This document shows positions 23,276 to 35,171 of a stretch of 64,000 bases of DNA, piece by piece (position 1 is the first letter of the stretch; every line of letters begins with the position of its first letter). A program made the position numbers and the translations under genes. The notes below the pieces were generated by a model that saw nothing but the letters and a program-made list of their open reading frames with translations, did not search any database and was not told the origin of the DNA. Source of the stretch: Vitellaria paradoxa (taxonomy: Eukaryota; Streptophyta; Magnoliopsida; Ericales; Sapotaceae); contig CM034241.1 in NCBI GenBank assembly GCA_019916065.1, positions 12,003,223 through 12,067,222 of the forward strand. Reading direction: 5' to 3'.

Positions 23276-23912
23276 ATAAGGGAAACCGGTCTCGCAGTCC
23301 TGATACTAATATATGCTAGTGTAAGCCATATATATACACTCTGTAGGTTTCTAACCTACTGGCTGTGCTATGCCATCCTGCGCAGGTTTTAGGGCTTTCA
23401 ACCCTTGGGTTCTAGAACCCACTCTTTCAAGTACCCTTAACGACCCCAATATAAAAAATCAATCTCAAACAATGTCCTTTAATTTAATAGCACATCATGC
23501 ACAAGGTTCTCCCTAAATTTGGTTTCTTGTGTTCTTCCCTTTACTTTATAAGTTTTGTGAAGTGTGAATGTGTTTCGGGTCTAAGTTTCATATTGCCCTT
23601 CCATAAAAATATTCTCATAGAAGATTTATCAAATAAATATCATGCAACCATATTCAGGAATGTATATGCAACTAACTAAACAAATAATTTTTATTTGTAT
23701 TAAGCATGTCTTGACAAAGAAGGATTTAGGAGTTAAAATTTGATAATTCAAGTAGAATAGAAAATAAAACATTTTTCAGCTAATTCACAGGCCTACAATG
23801 CTTATAATTAACTCTAGTTTTATAAAACAAAACTTACAGTTTATACATGTAGCCAAATGTTATAGATTTAAAAAAAAAAAAAAAAAACCAAATAAGGATC
23901 TCTGTTTAAGTC

Positions 23913-24707
23913 TGTTAAGTCCAAATGTTGTTAATTGGCAATCCATGATCAAATAGCAATCATTGTACTTTTAGACTTAGTGTAGGCTAAGACATCAGAG
24001 TCATAAGTCAAGTAAAATTCCAATAGGCCTCAGAGAAACAGTTTCCATAATGGTTAGAAGTCCTGAAGTGATTTGGAAGTGCTAAAGAGGCTTGGAAGTG
24101 ATTAACGTAGGAAGACTACGGGAAGGCCGCGGTTAGCTGCGGGACAAAGCCGAGAGCCAAAATCAAGAGTTTAGCCGTGCGGGAAGACCGCGGGAGCACC
24201 CTTCCCACGAGGTGACTTTTCTCAGCCTGTTTTACCCTATTTCGAGCCTTGTTTGGTCCTATCTCTCTATATATCTTCAAGGCACATTCTAGGGTTGATA
24301 TAGAGAGAATTTACATTAAGTTCGAGAGCTAGAAAAGTCTACAAGTTCTCTCAAATTGCTTAGCCAATCTTTCAAGTGTTTGTAAGATTTAAAGGAGTTC
24401 GAATCATTGAAGAGCTGAGGATTCAGCACGTGTGATTGCCGAGGATTCAGTCTTGTGCTTTTGAGGAGTTGAAGGGCTTTCGCTGAAGGTGTTGGTGAAT
24501 CAAGGAGTTGATCAAATGTCAACGTAGTATAGAGTCGAGGAGTCGATCTATCGTGTTGTTGAGTTTGTAACCAACTTTGTGTTATGAATGAAAGTTTTGT
24601 TTTGAGGTATTCCTTTGTGGATTACCTCATTTCATTCATCTCACCTTCTATTATTCTTGTTTGTGATTGATTGATTGGGATCGCTATCAGCATATTGTGA
24701 AATTTCA
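23913..24707 (+). mobile_element. 795-bp solo LTR (Copia-like) nested inside the gypsy solo LTR
   Basis: Starts TGTTAAGTCCAAATG and ends GTGAAATTTCA, flanked by a perfect 5-bp duplication AAGTC (23908-23912 and 24708-24712). A TATA-like CTCTATATATC lies at 24267, which suggests plus orientation. The length, the TGTTA start and an interior GC-rich block (24118-24220) unlike its surroundings fit a Copia LTR; the superfamily is inferred from these alone. The frame at 24316-24522 (minus) is not a gene. Confidence 0.85.
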
Positions 24708-26250
24708 AAGTCTACACAGAACAACCCCATTTCAAAATTTTTAAAAAAATTCAATTTCAATCTAAAAATTATGAAACCTTTACAGGAGACTCTGTCATAT
24801 GTCTAGTTTAACATATAAAACTTTCAGAAATTAAATTGACCCTTATTTATATCTTTCATACCAAAAACTGAATTGGCATTAGTGTACAATGCAGAACATT
24901 CAGCAAATTTCACTATTTTTATAAAATTAAATTTACTCCAAAAATTATAAACATTTTACTGTAGACTCTTCAATATGTCTATTTTTATGTGTAAAATTTC
25001 CTAAAATTAATTTAGTGTCTAAGTGTACTTTTTATACCAAAATCAGACTGCTGACACCAGAGCAATTTAAACCAAATAGTCCACTGTCTCGAATTTTATA
25101 AAATTTATTTTAGCTCAAAAAAATATAAAATTTTTCCATAATATTGTTTTGATTATAATATTCCATATGTAAAAATTTCTGAAATTAATTCAACATTTTG
25201 GTATAAATTTTACATAAAAACATCATGCTGATCCTAGCACAGAAATTCCAACCAGACAGTCAAGTTTGACTGTTTTTAATAAATCCATATTAACTCAAAA
25301 AAAAAATAAAATTTTTACTGGATACTCATCTACATGTCTAGTTACGCTAATAAAAATATCAAAATTGAATTCAATCTCTAACTATGAGTTTTATGTAAAA
25401 AAACAGTGTACAGGTTTCTATACAGAAATTTCTAGATTTCAGGTAACTATATCAATACATAACTCAAACTTTCCATTCAAACACATATGCATAAAATCAA
25501 ATCCAATATTTTTCTTTTTGCAAAACATGAAAGAAATATAAACATATGTGCTAAACCCCACCTACTCACTGCCCACGTAGATGATCGATGTGCAAAAGTG
25601 TAAATACCAACTCAAGTTGGCCCCCTTTTTTCCTTTTCCTTTACGAAAATCTTGGCGGAAACTTACTCTGAGTCCCACAGAAATGAATCGGGCTCTTCAA
25701 AAAGACGTAGGAAGAAACTTTTCTTCTTCTTCTTCAAACAATTAAATAAAATTCTCAATGGCTAAAAGTATATTTATATGATAACTCTCATATATATATG
25801 TATCTCCCTTACTAGATGTATATATCAGATTTTTTTTTGAAGAAAAAGGTGAAGACCATATGAAGAAGGGTTTACATAAGCCTTCGTAAGAGGCTTCTCC
25901 CATAAGCCTCTCTCTTTGCACAATAAACCCTTGCCACCCTTCTTGGCCAATAGAAGTTCACCTCCCCCTTCAACCAATCATCATCCATGCACCTCTCTTC
26001 TCTTCTAATAAAAACTCACCTTTATCTCACACAATATATAGGAAGCCACCCCCTCTTTTGACCGTTAGAAACTCACCCAACTTATATATATAAATACCCC
26101 CTAGTATTATACATATTCATGCAGTTAAATAACACGCCACCCTAAAAATAATTTAAATTAAATAAAAACATAAATGTAAATTAAATAAAAATCAGAATCA
26201 ATAAATAAATAAAATTTTATTTATCTAAAATTTTGGGTCTTTACATGATT

Positions 26251-28124
26251 TGTAGTCATTATTTTTCAATCTAATAAAATAAATCATTTGATAATAAATT
26301 ATTATTCATTATAATTAATTTCATTTTAATAAAATAAGTATTTTTAATATGTAATTTTAATAAATTATTGTGATTTCTTTATCTTAATCTCCGTAACCAT
26401 CGAAGAATGTAACTACCAGTGATTTATCGATTGCTTCAGATCTACGAGTGGTTCGCCGCGTTCTTTCTATATAGCGGGAGCAGTTGAATTTAGGATTCTA
26501 AAAGGGGGGTTAAACCAAGTCCAAGTTTCTTTAGGAGATGGAATTCAAAGTCACAAAGAGTCCAACTCCAAGTTTCTTTAAGAAATGGATTGAGATGTGT
26601 GTATGATATGACTATGTGGGTGTTTTAAGGTATCGTCTCTGCCTAATTCATGGAGAGAGAGAGAGAGAAAGAGAGAGGGAGAAGCAATCAGAGCGGCCTC
26701 GAACAAGAGATGCTCTATGAAAAAGAAAAAGAAGATTGAGGAGGTGATTCTTTTGAAGTAGAGAAACAATTTGCTCGCTTACTTGTAAAATATCTGAGAA
26801 AAATTCATAAATTTCACTTGTATATATTTTAAAATAATAATTTCTATTAATAAATATTTTTGTGATATTATAATAATATTTTTGATTGTGTTTTTGTATA
26901 AAAATTTTATGACATTATAAATATGAAAAATATACATCAAAAGAAAGATGGACAATTATAAAATTTTAATTAATGAAAAAATAAAGTCGAATGTGATAGA
27001 CTATTTGTGAAGTACAAATAATCACACTTTTTTACTTAACATATTAACATGAAGCCAATGAACCTTTTTTTTTTTTATTTTGGGTAACTAATTAATGAGT
27101 TTCAAACTAACATTTTGCAAACTAAAATTTTCAACTACTTTTCTAGGAAAAATGCTTGCTATTTTCTCTTAATACTTTTTATTTTGCTACTCCCATCTTA
27201 AAATTTTTTGTCTTTTTTTTTTCTTTCATAGTAATATACACAAATTAAAATTTGCTTTTTGTTCTTTCATTGGTTTTCACTTTATTGTGTGCATCTTTCT
27301 TAAATTTGTTATCACATTTATGTGATTGGAGGGAATCTTATAATGCCATGGCATAATATTTCAACTATAACCATGTGCATAAAAAAATAGAATAAATTAC
27401 ATTTGACATCTGATATTTCATCCCTAATATCATTTTTCGGTATATCCTTTAAATCATTTTAGTTTATCTTCTGTACTTTTAAATTATCTTACTTTATCTT
27501 TTACATACCCATAAAGCATTTTAATTAAGGACTCGTCAAGCATTGAATCCAATTGTACATAGGTGCTAGTTGAATTGTCATATATAGATATATATATATT
27601 AGTGAAAGTTGCTCGCGCAAAGCACAAGCTGATATCAAGAAACAAATATAAATTTATTAAAATTGTATTTAAAAAATATAATAACCTGGATTTAATTTAA
27701 TTTATATTTTATTATTTAGTAAAATTTTAGTTCGTTATTTAAATTTAATATTTTGAATTTTTTTAGGTTGCATTTAAAAGGTTTAATTTTGTAACCTTTG
27801 AAAGGATTTTAAAGTTTCAGAGAAAATATGTAATTTTCTTAAATCTAGAGGGGAGGGTATATAATTAAAGTTTATTAAGGTTGCCTTGTTATTGGAGCAA
27901 CATATATGTGTGTTACATACTTTCATGTGAAACACTAGAGGAAAGAGAGGGAGAGAGGGGAGAAGAAGAAGACGAAGAAGAAGATGAAGAAAATAATAAT
28001 AATAGGCTTGAATGAGAGCCATAGCCAATCCATTCGGTAGTAAACAATTGGAATTGTCTAAATTGAAGAGGTAAGCGGTGGACTTTTTTTTTTTTTGGCA
28101 TAATGTATATATATACTATTTAAT
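26251..28124. other. AT-rich noncoding DNA with GA/GAA microsatellites
   Basis: Simple repeats at 26650-26685 (GAGAGA) and 27938-28000 (GAGAGG, GAAGAA, AATAAT). A short echo, CCAAGTTTCTTTARGARATGG, occurs twice near 26522 and 26568. No coding or RNA gene was recognised; reading frames here are microsatellite shadows. Confidence 0.55.
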
Positions 28125-30165
28125 TGATTATGCAAATGAATTTACAATACAAAACCAGCTGTGAAAGATATAACTTTGTGACTAGCTTGCACTATTATAT
28201 AATTCTATATCATTTGTACAAGATAATTATGCACTTGTGTTTGTTAATTTCGAGGTATTAGTTTAATTATCTTATTTCCATATATTATTGTTGTTTGTTT
28301 GTTTTTAGGAATATAACTTGGATCTTTTGGCCTAAACAACACTAAGGTTGCATGTGAGGATGAGCTAAGACAAGTCAGAATAAAGAAAGTGCAACAAAAG
28401 AACGTAGGGGTCGTTCGGGCATTTCATCGAACACTTGTCGCAAATGGAGAAAATGGCTTCAAGACACAAATGCCAACTTGTCCAAGGACTCCCAATACTT
28501 CTTTAACTTCCCAAGAGCCATCCCAAGGCATAATATCGACTACCATGGCTACAAAGGAGAAGGAAATGGTCTGAAGTTCAAAATGGTTAAAGTGGTGTGC
28601 AATTGAAGTTCTAGCTCAACACTCTGTCAGTTTTTTGACCATAACTTTTCCCCCCAACTCCAATTGGTGCAATTCTTTTTGGGTTGGAAACAACACTTGA
28701 AGGGATACAACTTTCGTGCTTTAGCTGAAGCCTAAATACATCGTCTTCAAGGTCAAAATTGCATCAGAATTTAGGAACAAAAAGTTGTCTAGATGTGCTT
28801 TTTTTTGGTAAATAATTTTTTTTGGTAAATATGTCTGGATGTACTACTGACCAAGGCACCCCTAGAGAGTGGGATAGCATCAGAAGATTAGTTGGGCACC
28901 CCACCATGCTACTCGAGCACCTCTCTTCCACTCGGGCACCTCGAGAAAGCAACTTTGTCTCCGAAATTCAATTGTTCAACTTTCTTTTGTATTTGTAATT
29001 TGGCTCTTTTACCCTTAATGATTAGTTGCTTATAAATAGAGGCTTGCTAGACCTAAACCATTCCTCTTCTCTTCTCATTTCTTTCTCTTTTCTTAGTTTA
29101 GTTTAGATTAGGGTTAGGGTTTAAAGTTTTTCAAGTTATTTTTCATTTTGGATTGCCTCTTCAAGACGCATAAGCTTAATTTCAAAGAACGTTTCTTTCT
29201 TGTTTCGTTTAGTTATTTTGTTTGATTTATTTTGTTTAGTTTGCTTTGCACTTGTTCTTCTTTAATATATTATTGTGTGTTGTTAGTTTAGATTTTCATT
29301 ATGCTTGTAGGTTAGTTTTGTTCTCGGCTTCAAACTATTAAAAGTATTGGGGTTGGTTCTAGTTTAATCGGAAGTAGATGGTTTTCATGAAAATATTTTT
29401 TATTCCTTTCAATTGAAATCTCTAAGTAAAGCTAAGGTTCTTTTGAAACCTATTCACCCGTGTTACAATCGTATCATAGCTTGGTTACAAGTTTTCACTT
29501 ATGCACATCAAGTGTGCGATTCAATGTCCCAGTGAGTTGGAGTCTTATTTTCAAAAACACAAATTAGGTTTTCTTATGAAATAAAGTTACCCATGTTACA
29601 ATCTACACTTGGTTATGAGTTCCCACTCGTGCATATTGAGTGCTTGATTTAATGGCCCACTAACTTGGAACCTATCTCCTAAAACCAAAATTTAGGCTTT
29701 TCTGCGAAATCGGTTCACTCGTGTTATAATCAAAGCTTGGTTGCACTTGTGCATACTAGGTATCTGATTCAATGTCTCAGTGAGATTTCCAAAAATCATA
29801 TTTTAAAGAATATATTCTGACCTAATAATGCATGTATAGTTGTTGGGTTGAGTTATAAATGCATTTGAGAAAACCATTGCCACCCTTAACCGGATTCAAC
29901 TTGTAATCAAGATTGTTTTAGTTCATATTATTTCTAATGCTTTTGTTTTATTTTAATTCCTTCACTCCATCATCCTCAACCAAACCCATATTTAAGCATT
30001 CCCATAATCCAAATTTAGTTAGGATAAATTAGGTTCACCTACTAAATAAAAGAACCAGTCTTGCACTTTTAACACAGCCCTCCCTAATGACCGGTACTCC
30101 ATACCATTTTTATAAATTTAAATTAGCTAGCTACAATGACCTGTGCACTTACGGATCAAGGTCAC
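28125..30165 (+). mobile_element. Solo LTR-like block (Tat/Athila-like), borders approximate
   Basis: It has the layout of the LTRs at 17496 and 55324: TGATTATGC at the start, a TTTTTAGGAATATAAC segment, a TATA-like CTTATAAATAGAGGC at 29029, AGATTAGGGTTAGGGTTT after it, repeated CACCCGTGTTACAATC strings (29457, 29588), and a TAATGACCGGTACTCC plus TGCACTTACGGATCA pattern near the end, as in Tat-type LTR ends. I could not find a clean target-site duplication, so the ends may be off by tens of bases. No protein-coding sequence. Confidence 0.6.
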
Positions 30166-31204
30166 TTTGTTATATATATATATATATTAAGTGGATGTGC
30201 ACTCTATTGAGTTTAATAATTTGAATCACTTGGTTGATATCCATGAGGTTGGTTGCTTAGTGAATTTAAAGTCTATATTATTTAATTTGTTGGTGAATTG
30301 ATGGTTAATAAGCTTTAAAATTTAAATTAAGAAGAATTTATTTAATCTGAATTTGAAGTGAAATTTGATGTTATGCTTTGTTTGGGTTGAGAGTTACTGA
30401 AAATATTAGATGTACGTTCCTAAGTGTTGAAAGTCTCGAAACCTGTGCAGCGTTAGTGATCGAATCCAGTAAGCTAGTAAACTATGAAGCAAACAGATAT
30501 CTAAGAGTGACATATAACATGTCTAAGGTTTCGGTCTAATAAGCAGACACCAGAGAATGAGGTGATTAATATTCCTAAGATTTGGTCTAAGAAGCAGATA
30601 CTGAAAGATGGTATATATTAGTTGGATCTTGTATCTACGTGACAACCAAATAGCAGTACCTAAAACCAAAGTGTTTTATTTTGGTGTGTTATGTGGTGTT
30701 AATACACGATTAAATTGTAAAAGAATAGAAATAGATAAATAAATTTAATTTCTTATTTAAAGTTTTTATATGAATTATTATTTGTCTGAGATGTTTTATT
30801 TGGCGACATGTTAAGGCATTTATTGCACTATTATTATCATTATTAATATTATTAGAGGTTCCAAGCACACATGGTGTTACTGCTCATCTCCTTACAGCTT
30901 GTGATGCAGGTAATGACTTTGAATTATATGCTGGAACTTCTAAATAAGAAAATTAAAATTTTATTAATTTTTATTTTCTTACATTACAATTTACAAGATT
31001 GTTTAAACGAAATGTTATAAGCCCTCAGTTTGTGATGTAGATATTAATTATTTTTGCTTAATTATTTATTTATTCTATATTTTATTTATATTTATTGCTT
31101 TATAGCGGTGTGTATAGCTCTAATGTAGGATAGGGAAGGTGATTAAATAGTACATATTTGTTTCTTTTATTTGCATATTTGGGTCATAGAATCCAAGGTG
31201 TGAC
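30166..31204 (+). repeat. 3' part of a gypsy LTR
   Basis: Ends in AAGGTGTGACA (31204), matching the right end of the LTR at 19508-21865, and contains the GTTGAAAGTCTCGAAACCTG segment also seen there (GGTCGAAAGTCCCAAAACTT). The left end is missing or hidden by the block before it. No coding sequence. Confidence 0.6.
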
Positions 31205-31597
31205 AAAAATTAGTGAGAAAAGAGAAAAATGAAAGTAAAATAAATAAAAATACATGAAAAAATATAAAATTTCTAATATATATATATATACAGTTTTTTG
31301 AATGAATTTAAAAACATAAAAATAAAAATATTCATCAATGTATTATTTTTTTATTTAGTTAATTAATTGCTTACAGTTTTTACCATAATTGAGGAATTTT
31401 AAATTTATATCCTATTCTTTTTCCTATGACAAATTATTAAGCCAAACATAGCCTTAATAGATGCGAGAGAAAAAAATTTGACAAACATTGAATAAAATAA
31501 TAAAAAGATATAAAGAAATAATTACGAAAAAATATTTTATCCATATCTAAATGGATTAAAAAATATAATAAAATAAAAGGCATTCATCAATATATTA

Positions 31598-31928
31598 GAT
31601 GGTATTTGGTTTGCTTTTCTATTTTTTGTTTTCTGTTTTATGTGTTTTATATTTTCAAAATTCTAAAACAAAGAAACAGAAAATGCTCTATTTTTCTTAT
31701 TTTGAGATTTTCTTTATTTTAAATTGAAAACACTCAAAATAACTTCTTGCTATTTATTATTTTATGTGTAAACTCATTTTTTGTTTTCTTAAACAAATTT
31801 TAAAAACCATGACCAAATGCGTTTTGAGTTGTTTTTATTATTTTTAAAAGTGTAAAATGACAAATGAGCTCAAAACAAATAAAAAACAAAAATAAAAAAC
31901 AAAAGATAAAAAAAAACCAAATGCCAAC
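31598..31928. mobile_element. Tourist-like (PIF/Harbinger) MITE
   Basis: Terminal inverted repeats GATGGTATTTGGTTTG and AAACCAAATGCCAAC (left and right) are flanked by TTA at 31595-31597 and 31929-31931, the three-base TWA duplication of PIF/Harbinger elements. The interior is AT-rich, with further self-complementary TTTGTTTT/AAAACAAA stretches, and has no coding capacity. Length 331 bp. Confidence 0.8.
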
Positions 31929-32559
31929 TTAGTTTTTTTTTTTAATTTCCCAACTTCATTCATTTGTTTCTTTTACTTCCCATAATAATCAAAACAAAAG
32001 AATGGACTTTAAATCCATATCCCTTCTCATTTCTTTATGGAGAGAGATATAGGTGAGGTAGAAAACAATTAGATATTATGAAAAAAATAAAAATAAAAAG
32101 AAAGAGAACAGATCTTTAATAAAAAAAATTTGAACTTAAATAAAAATTTAAAACTCTAAAAGAAAAAAAAAGTTTGTTCGGAATAAGAAGTTGATGAAAA
32201 AAGAAAAGAAAAAAATGAAGCGACATAAAAAGAAAAAGATAGAAAAAAATGAAAATAAATGTAAAATCATGAATATATACTCTTATGGATTTAAGAGAAT
32301 TAAAATAATGGTATTAATTAATATATTAAATTTCCCAATTTAATTAATTTATTTTTTTTATATATCATACATTTTCCTTACATTTTGTATCATAATTTAA
32401 ACAAAAGAATGAATTTTTAATCCTTATCCTTTTTTTTGCTAAAAATTCTTGATTTAGATACAGCTAAAACAAAAGAAGAAAAAATGATAAAAAAATAATT
32501 AATAGAATAATATTTAAGTTTGTCCAAAAGAAAGAAACTAAAACTACAAAAAAAAAAAA

Positions 32560-33150
32560 AAAAAAAAAATAGCAACCCTTGAAGGACAAAAAATATAAAA
32601 CAAGGAAAAAAATAAAAAAAAGGTAAAAATATGTAAGTTGAAATTGCATTATGACTTATTATAAAAAAAAATTGCATCATAAGTTGAAATTGCATTATGA
32701 CTTATTATAAAAAAAAAATTGCATCAACACTTGAAAAACAAAAAAGTATAAAACAAAGGAAAAATGAAAAAATCGTTAAAAATACATACATTGAAAATGC
32801 ATTGCAGTTTATTATGAAAAAATTGGCAATACTTGAAAAAAAAAATATAAAAGAAGGGAAAAATAAAAAAATAATAAAAATATGTATGTTAAAAGTGCAT
32901 TGTGGCTTATTATAAGAAAAAAGACATAGCAACACTTGAAGGATAAAAAAATATAAAATAAGGGTAAAATGCAAAAATTAGTAAAAATATATATGTTGAA
33001 AATGCATTGCGACTTGTTATAAAAAAAAAAAAAAAGCAAGGCAACACTTAAAGGAAAAAAAATATATAAATAAAGGGTGAAAAAGAAAAAAGTAATAAAA
33101 ATACAAACGTTGAAGATGCGTTTCAGTTTATTATATAGAATGGATATATA
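32560..33150. repeat. A-rich minisatellite, about five copies of a 100-115-bp unit
   Basis: The unit has the pattern AACACTTGAAGGA, an A-rich run with TATAAAA, GGTAAAAATA, then TTGAAAATGCATT and ACTTATTATAAAA. CACTTGAA-type anchors sit near 32575, 32727, 32829, 32932 and 33044. The longer first interval is explained by an internal duplication of 46 bp (32635 and 32681, AAGTTGAAATTGCATTATGA). Low-complexity phenylalanine- or lysine-rich reading frames across it are artefacts. Confidence 0.85.
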
Positions 33151-34234
33151 AGTTCTGTTTGGAGCTCTTTGATTCTTTGTAATTACTTATAAATTTTCAT
33201 AAAACTTCAACCTTCTTATATGTTGCACAAATTATGACACTACAATGTGCACTAATTTTATACTAACTTTCTGCACTCCAAACACTATTATAGAAGATAA
33301 AATAGAATTAAAAAAAATCATAACTCTAAAAAAAATTGAAAAAAAAAAAAACGTAACTCTTGAAAAACTGAAGAATGACATACAAAAGGGTAGAATAATA
33401 ATAAACCTTAAATATGAAGGTCAAAATTGGAAAAAAAAGGGATGCCAAAGAGGCTTTTATTGTTACTCTTTTCCTTAAAAAAAATCGAAAAAAAGACAAA
33501 AGAGCAAAATGGTAATAAAGAAAAAATATAAGGTCATAATTGGAAAAAGTGACAAAAAACCTGAAGAAGAATAGAAGAGTAAAATCATAATAAAATAAAA
33601 ACAAAAGGGGGGTAAGGTTGGGAATTTATTCCCACTTATTATATATAGAATAGATATATTGATTACAATTTAGATAGGGGGTGTCTTTAATTTTTTCCAA
33701 GAAAACATAAGTAAGGTAATGCTGGTGCAAAAGATAAACTAAACATGTGATAATCATCTCGAGCACAAGCGTCGAGCTCAAAAAAAATCCAAATGTTTGT
33801 TTCCAAGCACAAGATTACTTTTCGGATCATAAATACTTGTTACGAGAGTGAACGGTTAAGGTTTTAGTTCAATTTTAATTATAAGATTATAACCAACTTG
33901 GTTTGCTATTTATGTTGGTGGGGAGACATGATATGATAGCTATTTTTCTCAAACGTGTCAGATCTCACGTATCAGTATATAAATAATCACACACGCATTA
34001 ATTAAACGCACCGTAAATTGTTAATATAATTACTAGGAAAATGGGTAAGTTAATGGAATTAACTAAATTACTGTCAAATACGTATTCCACTGACTCATAC
34101 TTTTCCCAGCTAACCTATATATAGTTTAAGAATGTCACTAAGTAAAGGTATGCTCGCTATTGTTAATAAAACTCTATCTTATCGAATTCAACAAGCTTTA
34201 AATAATAATTTTTTTGTCAAATGATAACTAAATC
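33151..34234. other. AT-rich noncoding DNA
   Basis: Contains A-rich degenerate repeats (33300-33600) and a TATATAGAAT echo at 33135 and 33645. No gene, RNA or element border recognised in 33660-34234. Confidence 0.55.
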
Positions 34235-35171
34235 TATCACGCCTCAAAATTCACGACCCTAGGACGTCGAGACAAAACTTTTTAATAAATATCAAACCAT
34301 AAAAAATATACCATATTAGAGTGGAAGCAAATAAAATAAATTAAAATTCAATTTCTTGAACATTCAAACATTTTAAAAATGCCCAAAAAAAGGGCTACAT
34401 AACCAAGCCACAACTATTGACCCAAATCAATACTCCATTACATCATAATTAAAAATGTTAAAATACAAAGTAAAATAGATCTTCTAAGCATAACAATCCA
34501 AGATAGCTAGCTAACCCACTAGTTCATCACGAGCATCAACCCCTGTATTATCAACTGTAGTAAGGGTGAGCGCTAAATTCCACATGTACTTAGAAAGTGC
34601 TTATAAAATAATATTTCTTAATCATGTAAAACAATAAATACTTAATCAATATTAATAAAGTTAAAATCTTATAATTTCCACAATTTCCATATTTAATCAT
34701 ATTGTTCTAATTAAACAATTACTTAGCCATGATCCCACAATCTCATGCTAAAATAAACCACATCACAACATTCACTTCACCACACATTAATATCATACTA
34801 TGGTCACGTACTCTACAAGGTTAGTTTATGATCACAGAACTAAACCCAAAATAAATCCTCAGGTCTAAGCCTTGGGTACAACTAGCCTCGCAATCCTAGA
34901 TGTACTCATCAAATCCCCAGACTTTAGCCATGGGGTATAACTGGTTATGCAGTCCTAGATGTACTCATCAAATCCCTAAACCTCAGCCATGGGGTATAAT
35001 TGGTCCAGCAATCTAAATATACTCATTTTGCCTTAGTAGGTAAATTGGTTCCGTAGTCCTAGTACTAATATATGCTAGTATAGCTGTACATACACTTTGT
35101 ACGTTTCTAGCCTACTAGTTATGCTAAACCACCTTGTGTAGGTTTTGGGGCTTTCGACCATTGGTTATAGA
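34235..35171 (-). repeat. gypsy LTR fragment, split by the next insertion
   Basis: Its left edge is TATCACGCCTCAAAATTC (ancestral TG to TA), the minus-strand end of a Tekay-like LTR, collinear with 22537-23400: GGGTGAGCRCTAAA, then GGTTAGTTTRTGATCAC, the minisatellite units, TTTCTARCCTACTRG and TTTTRGGGCTTTCRACC. The similarity ends at 35171, where another LTR begins. The remaining part must lie beyond the right edge of the window or be lost. Confidence 0.75.
34858..35026. repeat. Three tandem LTR units of about 59 bp
   Basis: Units carry AGCCATGGGGTATAACTGGT-like and TAGATGTACTCATCAAATCC strings; the latter starts at 34898 and again 59 bp later. The third copy is decayed. They are homologous to units at 23120-23275. 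Confidence 0.85.

Larger units (their letters stand above)
22537..26245 (-). mobile_element. 3.7-kb solo LTR (gypsy, Tekay-like), itself interrupted
   Basis: On the minus strand it runs from TGTAAAGACCCAAAATTTT (26245) to TCTAGGGCGTGACA (22537). The flanks TAATT (22532-22536) and TGATT (26246-26250) match at 4 of 5 bases, as expected for a gypsy insertion. It contains a nested 795-bp solo LTR, so its own length is about 2.9 kb. No pol sequence is present between or beside the ends. The reading frames at 22536-22763, 23497-23679 and 25266-25541 are accidental. Confidence 0.85.

Noticed and set aside
32417..33039. Several overlapping minus-strand reading frames rich in Phe, Leu and Tyr
   Set aside because: They are translations of the A-rich minisatellite and its flanks; no domain, no codon structure, and many overlapping frames stay open equally well.
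32560..33150. Possible CRISPR-like array
   Set aside because: Units are 100-115 bp without unique spacers, are A-rich, and lie in a plant genome; it is a minisatellite.
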